This document shows positions 1-8,076 of a stretch of 33,837 bases of DNA, piece by piece (positions within the stretch are counted from its first letter, which is position 1; each line of letters opens with the position of its first letter). Source of the DNA: JAKITW01 sp041598875 (GTDB taxonomy: Bacteria; Desulfobacterota; Desulfobulbia; Desulfobulbales; BM004); assembly GCA_041598875.1 (NCBI GenBank), contig JBFHXP010000016.1:1-33837 (forward strand). The letters run 5' to 3'. The translations under genes and the position numbers were made by a program. The notes beneath the pieces were generated by a model. The model made no database searches and was not told the DNA's origin. It saw only the letters and a list, made by a program, of their open reading frames with translations.

Positions 1-77
1 AGAAGTATGTGCTCGCCGTACTCCAGTACGCCTGCGCATACTTCCTTGATCTCCTTGATCTTTTTCAAAATTGTCTG
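1..77. repeat. Dispersed hairpin repeat, copy A
   Basis: This 77-bp block reappears at 30749-30825 in the same orientation with 8 differences. Positions 2-9 (GAAGTATG) pair with 37-44 (CATACTTC), and an inner stem CGTAC (17-21) pairs with GTACG (26-30) around a 4-base loop. A tail from about 45 to 77, identical in both copies, follows and carries the direct repeat CTTGATCT. The left boundary may lie outside the window, because the match begins at base 1. It sits downstream of the 3' end of the minus-strand binding-protein gene. I do not recognise the family. Confidence 0.8.
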
Positions 78-124
78 TTTCCGGATTGAAAACAACCACG
101 TGTAGCCATCCGGAAAAAACAGAC
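73..124. repeat. Imperfect inverted repeat downstream of binding-protein gene
   Basis: GTCTGTTTCCGGAT at 73-86 is the reverse complement of 108-124 apart from three extra A residues in the right arm. A second, perfect 8-bp inverted repeat (TCCGGAAA 109-116, TTTCCGGA 125-132) overlaps it. It could form a hairpin at the 3' end of the minus-strand transcript, but no clear U-run follows, so calling it a terminator is uncertain. Confidence 0.4.
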
Positions 125-193
125 TTTCCGGACGGACACTATTCAGTGGGCATACCCCGGAGATTGGCCAAAGGGGCCATTCAAGGGCAAACG

Positions 194-1312
194 CTACTTG
201 ATCTCCACATAACGGCCGTTGACCACCTGATACATGGAAAAACCGACACCAATGGCATCCCCGCGCCGGTCAAAACTTATCGAACCAAGAGGGGTTTGCA
301 CGTACTCGGTGGTCAGGGCCTTGACCAGGGCGTCGTACTCCGTCGAGCCGGCCTTTTCAATGGCGTTCACCACGGCCAGGGTGGCGGAATAGGCGTTCAG
401 GAAAAAGGCGCCGGGGTCACTGCCGTAGGTATCACGATGGGCCTTTTCCGCCTCCACGGTCATGGGATTTTTTGAAACATCCCTGGGTCCGGTGGCATAA
501 ACGCCTTCGGCATCTTCGCCGGCGACCTTGATAAAGGTGTCATCCTTGACCCCGTCATCGGAGAGAAAAATGGTGGTCATCCTCTTTTTCCGCATCTGGC
601 GGATTATCTTCGATGCCTCGGGGTGATAGCCGCCATAGATGACCGCATCGGCATCATGGCGCCTGATTTTCTGGACCACGGCGGAATAATCGACCGCCCC
701 AGGGGTTATCCCCTCAAAGAGAACCACCTCCGCCCGCCCTGATTCCTCGATGAACTTCTGGGCGTACTCGGCAAATCCTTTGCCGTAATCACCCTTGTCG
801 TGGATAACCGCAATTTTTTTGACCTTGAGAACATCGAGGGCAAAGTCGACCTCGAGCCGGGCCTGGGCGTCATCCGAGGCTATTGTCCTGAAAAAATTAG
901 GATACTCACCACTCTGGGTCAGTTCGGGATTGGTGGCGGAAGGGGAGACAACCACCAGCCTTGCCTCCTTGTATATCCCCATCGCCGCCTTGGTCGCCCC
1001 GCTGCAGATATGGCCGAGGACCACATCAACTTTTTCTGAAATAAGCTTGGCCGCGGTATTGGCAGCCACCTCGGGCTTGCAGACGTCATCTTCCTTTAAT
1101 AACACGACCGGCCGGCCGAGCACCCCACCGCGGAGGTTGACATCCTTGATCACCAGCTCGGCGGCATTGACCGAAGGCAGTCCGTAGGAGGCGAGGTCCC
1201 CACTGTGGGCACCGGCAACGCCGATCTTGATCGGTTCGGCGCCAAGGGCGGCACCGGAGCAGACAAAGAGAATCATACCGGCGATAAGTACCGGAAACGC
1301 GGATTTTTTCAT
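194..1312 (-). CDS. Branched-chain amino-acid-type ABC transporter substrate-binding protein
   Basis: This is a periplasmic binding protein of the LivJ/LivK type (Leu/Ile/Val-binding fold, peripla_BP_6 family), about 372 residues. I chose the ATG at 1312 over an upstream in-frame start because GGAGG lies just before it and it begins a classical signal peptide: MKK, a hydrophobic stretch, then AALG with cleavage before AEP. There is no lipobox, so a soluble periplasmic protein is expected. The mature part opens with IKIGVAGAHSGDLASYG, typical for the family, and contains the central VVLGHICSGAT ligand-pocket region. No LIV permease or ATPase genes are nearby, so it is an orphan in this window and its ligand cannot be assigned. 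It probably shares a transcript with the upstream DUF2065 gene (67-bp gap). Confidence 0.9.
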   Translation of the reverse strand: MKKSAFPVLIAGMILFVCSGAALGAEPIKIGVAGAHSGDLASYGLPSVNAAELVIKDVNLRGGVLGRPVVLLKEDDVCKPEVAANTAAKLISEKVDVVLGHICSGATKAAMGIYKEARLVVVSPSATNPELTQSGEYPNFFRTIASDDAQARLEVDFALDVLKVKKIAVIHDKGDYGKGFAEYAQKFIEESGRAEVVLFEGITPGAVDYSAVVQKIRRHDADAVIYGGYHPEASKIIRQMRKKRMTTIFLSDDGVKDDTFIKVAGEDAEGVYATGPRDVSKNPMTVEAEKAHRDTYGSDPGAFFLNAYSATLAVVNAIEKAGSTEYDALVKALTTEYVQTPLGSISFDRRGDAIGVGFSMYQVVNGRYVEIK

Positions 1313-1379
1313 CGGTTCCTCCAACTGGTTTTGTCCGGGAGCAGCCACCATGACCTTTCCCGGCATCGGATTCCGGGGG

Positions 1380-1580
1380 TCAATCAAGCCATTCGGTACG
1401 CTGGGTGAAATAACAGAGCACAAGGCCAAAGGCAACGGCAAGAAAGCCCATGATCCGGAGTTGAACAGGTGTCAACTCAAGAAGCTGGACCAGCCATCTC
1501 TGCATCGCCTCAGGAAAGGTCAGATAGGGAAGACCCTCCAGAATAAGCACTATGCCCACCAATGTTATCAGTGTTTTCAT
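1380..1580 (-). CDS. DUF2065 family small membrane protein
   Basis: This 66-residue protein has two hydrophobic segments, residues 2-20 and about 43-60, joined by a short amphipathic stretch (EGLPYLTFPEAMQRW). This layout and the EGLPY-FPE-M motif match the DUF2065/YjeT family of small inner-membrane proteins, whose role is not established. I chose the ATG at 1580 because AGGA lies 8 bases upstream; in-frame starts at 1589 and 1616 give longer products with poorer ribosome-binding sites. It is upstream of the binding-protein gene on the same strand, which suggests co-transcription. Confidence 0.8.
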   Translation of the reverse strand: MKTLITLVGIVLILEGLPYLTFPEAMQRWLVQLLELTPVQLRIMGFLAVAFGLVLCYFTQRTEWLD

Positions 1581-1957
1581 CGCGAACATCCTACCAAGAC
1601 TGCTCTCTGATTTCAACGGTGATGAGCACCCCGTTCCCCGCTGATCATATTACCCAAGATCCGGGAATCCCATCTGCCGAAAATCCGGTCCACTCCACCC
1701 TGGCACACCGTCGGCTGATGAACCACCATTCAGTATTGTTCATGATCCGTTCTCCGGGGGACGATTTCTACGAAAGCTTTTCTGCTGGCTGAAAAGAGTG
1801 CAATCCGCCTCTGGGAAGCAACACCATTTTTCCCCCTTTGAAAATTATAAATTGGCCCTTTCCGGCAAGGTATATTATAGTAGCTGTCCGATGTGACCTG
1901 AACGGAATGGAAAAGAATGATAGATGCCGGATCATTCCAGTTCAAGCTACGGAAACA
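1581..1957. other. Intergenic region between DUF2065 gene and purM
   Basis: No open frame here has coding character or a good ribosome-binding site. The only notable element is an AT-rich patch around 1838-1880 with TTGGCC (1852-1857) and TATTAT (1873-1878), whose 15-bp spacing is short for a sigma-70 promoter. I see no RNA gene or repeat. Confidence 0.5.
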
Positions 1958-1986
1958 CTGCCACCAGTAACCAGATTTTATATATT
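1958..1986 (+). promoter_or_regulatory. Candidate sigma-70 promoter for purM
   Basis: CTGCCA (1958-1963, 4 of 6 to consensus) is separated by 17 bp from TATATT (1981-1986, 5 of 6). Transcription would start near 1993, about 50 bases before the purM ATG. This is a by-eye match. Confidence 0.4.
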
Positions 1987-2042
1987 GCTATCCGCCTGTT
2001 ACCAACACGATGCGGTCAACCCATTCAAAAGAGTGAGTGTCC

Positions 2043-3107
2043 ATGAACAAATCAAACCCCTCGAAATACGCCACCGCCGGAGTAGATATTGACAAAGGCA
2101 ATGAATTTGTCTCCCGGATTAAAAAAATAGCCGGTAACACGTTCCGCCGGGGTGTTCTTACCGATATTGGAGGATTCAGCGGACTGTTCGCCATTGGCAA
2201 CGACTATTCCGACCCCATTCTGGTCTCCTCCACCGACGGCGTGGGCACCAAACTTACCATTGCCAAGATGTGCAACAAACATGACACCATCGGCATCGAC
2301 CTGGTGGCCATGTGCATCAACGATATCGCCGTGGGCGGCGCCCGGCCGCTCTTTTTCCTCGACTATCTTGCCATGGGCTCTCTTGATATGAATGTCGGCA
2401 TCGATATTGTCAAGGGCATTGCCAGGGGCTGCGAAATTGCCAACTGCTCGCTCATCGGCGGAGAAACCGCGGAAATGCCCGGCCTGTACAGTCCCGGTGA
2501 TTATGATATGGCCGGTTTCGTGGTCGGCATCTGTGAACGGGACAAGATTATCGATGGTTCGGAAATCAAAAATGGCGACAAAATCATCGGCCTTTCCTCA
2601 ACCGGCATCCACAGCAACGGATATTCCCTGGTGCGCCATATCTGCTTCAAGGAACTTGGCCTCACCGTTGACCAGCATATCGAGGAACTGGGTTGCACCC
2701 TGGGAGAGGAACTTCTCAGGCCGACGAGAATCTACAGCGAATCGATTCTCAACCTGATCAAGAGCTTTAAGGTCAGCGGCTTTGTCCACATCACCGGCGG
2801 TGGATTTCTCGACAATATCCCCAGGGTTCTGCCCCAGAGCAGCCGGGCGATCATCTACAAGGACAGCTGGCCGGTACCACCGATTTTCACCTTTCTCCAG
2901 GAAAAGGGCAACGTCTCGGAAAGCGAGATGTGCCGCACCTTCAACATGGGCATAGGCATGGTCGCCATTGTAGATGAGGAACTGGCAGAAGATGTCATGC
3001 TGCGCCTCTCCGCCCTGGGGGAAAAGCCACACCTGATCGGCGAGATCAAGGCCAGAACCCCGGGAGAAATGAAAGCAGACCCGGTACAGATTATCGACCC
3101 TGAATAA
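2043..3107 (+). CDS. purM: Phosphoribosylformylglycinamidine cyclo-ligase (AIR synthetase)
   Basis: PurM closes the imidazole ring in purine synthesis: FGAM plus ATP gives aminoimidazole ribotide. The 354-residue length fits the family. Visible family signatures are the N-terminal YATAGVDIDKGN segment, the SSTDGVGTKL nucleotide-binding loop, the GGETAEMPG motif and the C-terminal HITGGGFLDNIPR glycine-rich loop. A GTG at 2037 is in frame two codons earlier; I prefer the ATG at 2043, although the ribosome-binding site (GAGTGAG region) is weak for either. It is a single-gene unit ended by a strong hairpin immediately after the stop codon. The other purine genes are not in the window. Confidence 0.96.
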   Translation: MNKSNPSKYATAGVDIDKGNEFVSRIKKIAGNTFRRGVLTDIGGFSGLFAIGNDYSDPILVSSTDGVGTKLTIAKMCNKHDTIGIDLVAMCINDIAVGGARPLFFLDYLAMGSLDMNVGIDIVKGIARGCEIANCSLIGGETAEMPGLYSPGDYDMAGFVVGICERDKIIDGSEIKNGDKIIGLSSTGIHSNGYSLVRHICFKELGLTVDQHIEELGCTLGEELLRPTRIYSESILNLIKSFKVSGFVHITGGGFLDNIPRVLPQSSRAIIYKDSWPVPPIFTFLQEKGNVSESEMCRTFNMGIGMVAIVDEELAEDVMLRLSALGEKPHLIGEIKARTPGEMKADPVQIIDPE

Positions 3108-3142
3108 AAAAAAAGCCGGGCCCGACGGCCCGGCTTTTTTTT
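3107..3142. terminator. Bidirectional rho-independent terminator
   Basis: An 8-bp perfect GC stem (GCCGGGCC 3115-3122 with GGCCCGGC 3127-3134) has a 4-base loop. It is flanked by 8 A residues on the left and 8 T residues on the right, so it works in both directions. It ends purM from the left and the EF-G-like gene (stop at 3155) from the right. Confidence 0.95.
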
Positions 3143-3154
3143 CGCCCCCTCCTG

Positions 3155-5221
3155 TTACTCCTTTTCGCTGTTTGCTTGCGCTATAATCTTTTCCGCCAGC
3201 ATCGCGGGCACCTCTTCATAATGGGAAAAACTGATTGAGAAGGTTCCCCTGCCGGCGGTCATGGACGTAAGATCATTTGCATACCGCTGCACCTCGGCCA
3301 TCGGCACCTGGGCGTTGATGATCTCCCGCTTTTCCGCTGAGTCCATCCCCATAACCCTGCCCCGGCGGCTGTTCAGATCCCCCATGATATCACCGACACA
3401 GTCCTCGGGCACCTGAACCGAAAGGTCCATGATCGGCTCGAGAAGGACGGGACTGGCCTCTGCGGCCGCCTTCTTGAATCCCAGGGAACCGGCAATCTTG
3501 AAGGCCATTTCCGAGGAATCAACCGCATGAAATGAACCGTCCACCAGGTGCACCTTGACATCGACCATGGGGTAACCGGCAATAACCCCATTGGCCATGG
3601 CCTCAATAATGCCCTTTTCCACCGCAGGGATATACTGCCGGGGTATGACCCCGCCGACGATCTTGTCGACAAACTCAAAACCACCGCCCCGCTGCAGGGG
3701 CTCAATTTCGATCCAGGTATCGGCAAACTGGCCGCGGCCACCGCTCTGCTTCTTGTGTTTGCCCTGGACCCGGGCCTTGCCCTTCAGGGTCTCCAGATAC
3801 GGAATCTTGGGGGTGTGAAGCTCCATCTCCACCCCGAACTTGCGCTTTATTTTTTCGCCGATAACCTCAAGGTGCACCTGGCCGACCCCGGAAACCAGAA
3901 TCTCCTTGGTCTGCGGTTCACGGGTGAGACGAAGGGTAAGGTCTTCATCGAGCATCTTGGTGATGGAGGCAATGAGCTTTTCCTCATCCCCCTTTTTCCC
4001 GGAAACCGCATAGGAGATGACCGGCTCGACAGGCTCGAGACGGTCATAGACAATGGGCGCGTTTTCCGCGCAGATCGTGTCGCCGGTAACCGTATCCTTG
4101 AGCTTGGCGACAACCGCGATCATCCCGGGGCCGACACTGTCCACCGGCGCCTGTCCCTTGCCTTCCGGGAGAAAAAGGTGGCCGAAACGTTCGCTGACAT
4201 CCTTGGAGGCATTGTAAAAGCTATCACCGGAAAGGGTTCCGGAAATCACTTTAAAAACCGTAAGCCGCCCGGCATAGGGATCAGCCATGGTCTTGAACAC
4301 CTGGGCGGAAAAGGGCTCTTCAGCCAGGGGCTTCCGCTCCACCATGTCTCCGCTCCTGGGATCGGTGCCGATTGAAGCGGGCCGCTCAGATGGAGCCGGC
4401 AGATAATAGTTGATCATATCAAGGAGAAGAGAGGTCCCCTTATTGCTCAAGGCAGCCCCGACAAAGACCGGGCACAGTTTGCCGGCCCTGGTCGCGGCCT
4501 TGAGTCCGGAGAGGATTTCAGCCTCGGTCAACTCCCCTTCCTCGAGAAATTTTTCAATGAGATCGTCATCGGTTTCCGCAACCTGTTCCATCAGGGCTTC
4601 ACGCTGGAGATCAAGGTCGTCGCTCAGTTCGGCAGGGACCGGGATTTCCGAAACCTTGCCCGAGTCTTCCTCGAAGAGGTATGCCTTTTTACGGATAACA
4701 TCCACCGCTCCCTTAAAGCCCGCCTCCGCCCCGATGGGCAGATAGGTTATGGCCGGATTCAGGGGATGGGTGTTTCTGATCTGTTCAACCACACCATAAA
4801 AATCAGCCCGATCACGATCCATCCGGTTGACAAAGATAATGGTCGGCAGCTTTCGCTCATCGATAAACGCGGTATACCTGTCGGTCTGACTGCGAACACC
4901 CACCGCCGCGCCAATGGTGAACAAGGCGGAATCAGCAACCCGGGCGGCAAACTTGGATTCATTGACAAAGTTATCATCACCAGGGGTATCGATGAGAAAG
5001 ACCTCATGCTTCTTCCACCCGTAATGGTGCATGGAAGAGTTGATTGAAATTTTGCGCCGCACCTCTTCCGGCTCAAAATCCATCACCGAGGAACCGTCAT
5101 CAACCTTGCCCTGGCGAGTTGTCTTGCCCGCGGTAAAGAGGATGGCCTCGGCAGTTGTTGTTTTACCGCAATTCCCATGTCCCAGTATTGCCACGTTTCG
5201 AATCAAGCTACTCTCCTGCAT
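3155..5221 (-). CDS. EF-G-like translational GTPase (FusA paralogue)
   Basis: This protein of about 688 residues has EF-G architecture throughout: GTP-binding domain, domain II, and domains III-V including the GGRGQFAD segment of domain IV. Its GTPase motifs depart from canonical EF-G. The P-loop is GHGNCGKT (14-21), switch I has RKIS where RGIT is usual, the G3 motif is DTPGD where EF-G has DTPGH, and G4 is NRMD in place of NKMD. These fit the divergent EF-G-like group found beside a canonical FusA in many bacteria, rather than the housekeeping factor. There are no rpsL, rpsG or tuf genes next to it. I chose the ATG at 5221 because GGAGG lies 4 bases upstream and the conserved domain starts at once; an in-frame ATG at 5239 also exists. 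The cellular role is unknown to me. Confidence 0.88.
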   Translation of the reverse strand: MQESSLIRNVAILGHGNCGKTTTAEAILFTAGKTTRQGKVDDGSSVMDFEPEEVRRKISINSSMHHYGWKKHEVFLIDTPGDDNFVNESKFAARVADSALFTIGAAVGVRSQTDRYTAFIDERKLPTIIFVNRMDRDRADFYGVVEQIRNTHPLNPAITYLPIGAEAGFKGAVDVIRKKAYLFEEDSGKVSEIPVPAELSDDLDLQREALMEQVAETDDDLIEKFLEEGELTEAEILSGLKAATRAGKLCPVFVGAALSNKGTSLLLDMINYYLPAPSERPASIGTDPRSGDMVERKPLAEEPFSAQVFKTMADPYAGRLTVFKVISGTLSGDSFYNASKDVSERFGHLFLPEGKGQAPVDSVGPGMIAVVAKLKDTVTGDTICAENAPIVYDRLEPVEPVISYAVSGKKGDEEKLIASITKMLDEDLTLRLTREPQTKEILVSGVGQVHLEVIGEKIKRKFGVEMELHTPKIPYLETLKGKARVQGKHKKQSGGRGQFADTWIEIEPLQRGGGFEFVDKIVGGVIPRQYIPAVEKGIIEAMANGVIAGYPMVDVKVHLVDGSFHAVDSSEMAFKIAGSLGFKKAAAEASPVLLEPIMDLSVQVPEDCVGDIMGDLNSRRGRVMGMDSAEKREIINAQVPMAEVQRYANDLTSMTAGRGTFSISFSHYEEVPAMLAEKIIAQANSEKE

Positions 5222-5424
5222 GTCGCCTCCACAGCTCATGCCCCTGCCGTTTTTTCGAAGGGGGTTCAGATTTGCACACACCGCACGCAGACACAGATCC
5301 GGGAGCGGATATCAACCTCTGAAGCGCAAAAAAAACACATTCGCGTTCCGCCACTTTTCGTTACGACTGAATTTCTCGGAAAGACCTCCGGGATTACCTG
5401 GAAAAAAGTTCTCTAAGTTCACAA

Positions 5425-5440
5425 AATACTGCATAGTATT
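5425..5440. promoter_or_regulatory. 16-bp palindrome over the EF-G-like gene -10 box, possible operator
   Basis: AATACT (5425-5430) and AGTATT (5435-5440) are perfect inverted arms around GCAT. The palindrome covers the predicted minus-strand -10 box (5433-5438) and start site, a common position for a repressor site. No regulator is identified. Confidence 0.35.
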
Positions 5441-5462
5441 CAGAAGCATCCGGCAAAGTCAA
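5433..5462 (-). promoter_or_regulatory. Candidate sigma-70 promoter for the EF-G-like gene
   Basis: Read on the minus strand, TTGACT (5462-5457, 5 of 6) is followed after 18 bp by TACTAT (5438-5433, 4 of 6). Transcription would start near 5426, giving a leader of roughly 200 bases. Confidence 0.45.
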
Positions 5463-5469
5463 GGAAACA

Positions 5470-5498
5470 TTGTCTTCTTTTTCCCTGCCTGGTATGTT
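5470..5498 (+). promoter_or_regulatory. Candidate sigma-70 promoter for murJ
   Basis: TTGTCT (5470-5475) and TATGTT (5493-5498) are spaced 17 bp apart, each matching consensus at 4 of 6 bases. Its -35 box lies 7 bp from the -35 box of the opposite-strand promoter. Confidence 0.35.
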
Positions 5499-5586
5499 CC
5501 TGCAAAAATGAAGAAAACAGCCCCAGTGAAAGCTGTTGCGACCGGGGGCTAACCGCGGATCTTCCACTCTCCCTTAAACCGAGCTG

Positions 5587-7200
5587 ATGAACAAACCATC
5601 CGATGATACCGGGCAGATTGCCCGCTCCGCCACCTCGGTCAGTATCGCGGTCATGTTCAGCCGGGTGCTGGGCCTTGTCCGCGAACAGGTATTTGCCGTT
5701 CTTTTCGGCGCAGGCTTTGCCTATGACGCCTTTGTTGTTGCCTTCCGGATCCCCAACCTGCTTCGGGACCTGTTCGGCGAGGGGGCCCTTTCCGCGGCCT
5801 TTGTCACCGTCTTTTCCAATTATGACACCAGCCGCAGCAAGGAAGAAACCTGGCGGCTGGCAGGCAATGTTCTGGTCTTTTTTTCTCTTCTGCTCAGCAT
5901 CATAACGATCGTGGGGATCTGGCAGGCCGAAAATATCGTCCGCCTGCTGGTCGAATCGGAATTCGAGCGGACCGCCGGCAAGGTGGAACTGACCCGGATG
6001 CTGACCGTGATCATGTTTCCCTTTCTCCTGCTCATCTCCATCTCCTCGGTATTCATGGGAATTCTCAACACCAGAGGATTTTTCTTTGTCCCCTCCCTGG
6101 CATCCGGCTTCTTCAACATAGGTTCGATAGTCGGCGGGGTATCCCTCGCGTTTATCCTGCCCCGCTTCGGCTACCCGGCAATCGCCGGGATGGCGGTCGG
6201 CACCCTGATCGGCGGCATCCTGCAGCTGGTCGGTCAGATTCCCGCCCTGGGCAAGGCGGGGTTTCGCTTTATCCCCAACCTCAACCTCAACGACCCGGGC
6301 CTGCGCCGGATACTCCTGCTCATGGTTCCTGCCGTTGCCGGGCTCGCCTCTCTCCAGCTCAACGTATTTATCAATAACTTCTTTGCCTCGTCCCTTCAGG
6401 AGGGAAGCCTTTCCTGGCTCAACTACGCATTCCGGCTCTTCATGTTTCCAGTGGGGGTCTTCGGAGTGGCGATCTCCATAGCCGCCCACCCGGTCATGGC
6501 CCGTCAGGCGGCCAAGGGGGATATCAATACCCTGAAAAGCTCCTACCTCTCCACCCTGACCATTGCCTTCTGCCTGACCATCCCGGCCACCGTCGGCCTG
6601 ATCATTCTGGCGGAACCGATCATCCGAATCATCTTCCAGCATGGCCGCTTTGACGCGCATGACACCGCCATGACCTCCCAGGCCCTGATATATTACTCCA
6701 TCGGCCTCTTTGCTTACGCCTCGGTGAAAATCACCGTGCCGGTCTTCTACAACATAAACTCAACCCGTTTTCCAGTGGTCGGCAGTTTCCTTGCCGTGGC
6801 AACCAATATCGCCATCATCCTTCTTGCCATCGACCAGCTCCAGCACCGCGCCCTGGCCCTTTCCATCTCCGGGGCGATGGCGGTTAATTTTCTTTTTCTC
6901 TTCACCGTGCTCTACCGCCGGGTAGAGGGATTCTCCCTGGCCTACCTGGCCGCAGGGCTGGGCAAGGTGGTTCTTGCCGCCCTTTTCATGGGGATTTTTC
7001 TTGAGTTCTCGCGCAACGGACTGGAGCAATGGATGAATGGCGCACTGATGGCACAGATCGGCGCCCTCATCTTTCTCGTTGTCTCTGCGGCAATCGTCTA
7101 CGCGATCATTCTCTACCTGTTGCGGCTCAAGGAATTGACATTCATCGTCGACAGGCTACGCGCCAGGAGACGATCACCCTCATCACCGGGGCAGGGATGA
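5587..7200 (+). CDS. murJ: Lipid II flippase MurJ (MviN family)
   Basis: MurJ moves lipid II across the inner membrane for peptidoglycan synthesis and belongs to the MOP exporter superfamily. At 537 residues it is normal length, with about 14 hydrophobic segments along the chain. The N-terminal block is highly characteristic: SRVLGLVREQVFA, then DAFVVAFRIPNLLRDLFGEG, with the arginines and acidic residues that line the cavity of the family. The C-terminus is a short basic cytoplasmic tail (RLRARRRSPS). It starts at an ATG after a 5' leader and may be a single-gene unit. Its last 18 bases overlap the convergent rsmE gene, with no terminator between them. Confidence 0.95.
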   Translation: MNKPSDDTGQIARSATSVSIAVMFSRVLGLVREQVFAVLFGAGFAYDAFVVAFRIPNLLRDLFGEGALSAAFVTVFSNYDTSRSKEETWRLAGNVLVFFSLLLSIITIVGIWQAENIVRLLVESEFERTAGKVELTRMLTVIMFPFLLLISISSVFMGILNTRGFFFVPSLASGFFNIGSIVGGVSLAFILPRFGYPAIAGMAVGTLIGGILQLVGQIPALGKAGFRFIPNLNLNDPGLRRILLLMVPAVAGLASLQLNVFINNFFASSLQEGSLSWLNYAFRLFMFPVGVFGVAISIAAHPVMARQAAKGDINTLKSSYLSTLTIAFCLTIPATVGLIILAEPIIRIIFQHGRFDAHDTAMTSQALIYYSIGLFAYASVKITVPVFYNINSTRFPVVGSFLAVATNIAIILLAIDQLQHRALALSISGAMAVNFLFLFTVLYRRVEGFSLAYLAAGLGKVVLAALFMGIFLEFSRNGLEQWMNGALMAQIGALIFLVVSAAIVYAIILYLLRLKELTFIVDRLRARRRSPSSPGQG

Positions 7201-7932
7201 GTGCCGCAGGAGGTCAATCTGCGCCAGAAGGGCGACCACGGCGGTTTCCAGGCGAAGAATGCGGCTGCCCATGGTAAACGGTGCAAAACCCGCGGCCATG
7301 AAACGGTCCATCTCAAAGTCCACCCAACCGCCCTCGGGTCCCAGGGCAAGAAGAACCCGTCCGGACCCGGGGTCTTTCAGCACCTCGGGCAAACCAGCAG
7401 CACCGGCGGGATGGGCAATCAGGGAGAAATCATACCCAGCACGGACCTGCGGCAGAAAATCCTCAACAAAGGGTCGAAACCGTTCATGGATGGTAACCTC
7501 GGGCATCCGTACATCCATGGCCTGTTCCAGGCCCTCGAGCAGGAAATCCCGCCAGCCCCGGTCCCTGACAAGGGATGACTGAAAGAAACTCTTTTCCACC
7601 CGGTTGGACTTGATGAGAAAAACCCGACCAACCCCCAGGGAGGCGGCCTGTGAAAGAATCCGCTTCAACATGATCGGCCTGGGCATGGCAATGATCAGAT
7701 CAGTGGCAGGAACTCCCGGCGGAGGAGAGTGCGGGGTATAGACAAGAACCACTGTCTCGCGGTCCACACTTTCAACCAGGCCGGAACCGATGCTGCCATC
7801 AACAACCCCCATCCGGACCAGGTCCCCGGAGCGCACCTTGAGGATATCCTGCAGGTGGGCGGATCTCCTGCCGGAGAGCGCAACCCGGCCGTCGGCTCCA
7901 ATCTCTTCGGCAAAAACAAGTAACAGGTTCAT
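7183..7932 (-). CDS. rsmE: 16S rRNA (uracil-1498-N3)-methyltransferase RsmE
   Basis: RsmE methylates U1498 of 16S rRNA with S-adenosylmethionine. The 249-residue protein has an N-terminal PUA-like part (residues 1-70, with SGRRSAHLQDILKVRSGD). A SPOUT domain follows, whose knot motifs LALGPEGGWVDFE and ILRLETAVVALL are clear near the C-terminus. I chose the ATG at 7932 because it gives the N-terminus typical of this group (MNLLLVF), although no strong ribosome-binding site precedes it; a GTG at 7974 would add 14 residues. It overlaps the convergent murJ 3' end by 18 bases. Confidence 0.93.
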   Translation of the reverse strand: MNLLLVFAEEIGADGRVALSGRRSAHLQDILKVRSGDLVRMGVVDGSIGSGLVESVDRETVVLVYTPHSPPPGVPATDLIIAMPRPIMLKRILSQAASLGVGRVFLIKSNRVEKSFFQSSLVRDRGWRDFLLEGLEQAMDVRMPEVTIHERFRPFVEDFLPQVRAGYDFSLIAHPAGAAGLPEVLKDPGSGRVLLALGPEGGWVDFEMDRFMAAGFAPFTMGSRILRLETAVVALLAQIDLLRHSSLPR

Positions 7933-8076
7933 TGTATCGACACGGGCAAGGATGAGAAAATTTCGTTGAACCACCGGGCCATGTCGGTTCTAATAGCGGC
8001 AATTCGGGCTGAGCATCATATCCAGCGGAACAACGCGAACCGCACCGACAAAAACCGAGGCTCCACATAACAGGCC

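Larger units (their letters stand above)
5222..5586. other. Divergent intergenic region, EF-G-like gene / murJ
   Basis: This 365-bp region has no credible gene. It contains the two divergent promoters and the palindrome described separately. The EF-G-like mRNA would have an untranslated leader of about 200 bases and the murJ mRNA one of about 80 bases. I recognise no riboswitch in the leader. Confidence 0.5.

Noticed and set aside
1701..1716. Possible sigma-54 promoter (TGGCAC) upstream of purM
   Set aside because: The -12 element is poor (CGGCT rather than TTGCA), and it lies over 300 bp from purM, which has a closer sigma-70 candidate.
5440..6660. 406-residue minus-strand frame opposite murJ
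   Set aside because: Its composition is very rich in charged residues, glycine and glutamine, as expected for an antisense frame of a membrane protein gene. MurJ on the other strand is unmistakable.
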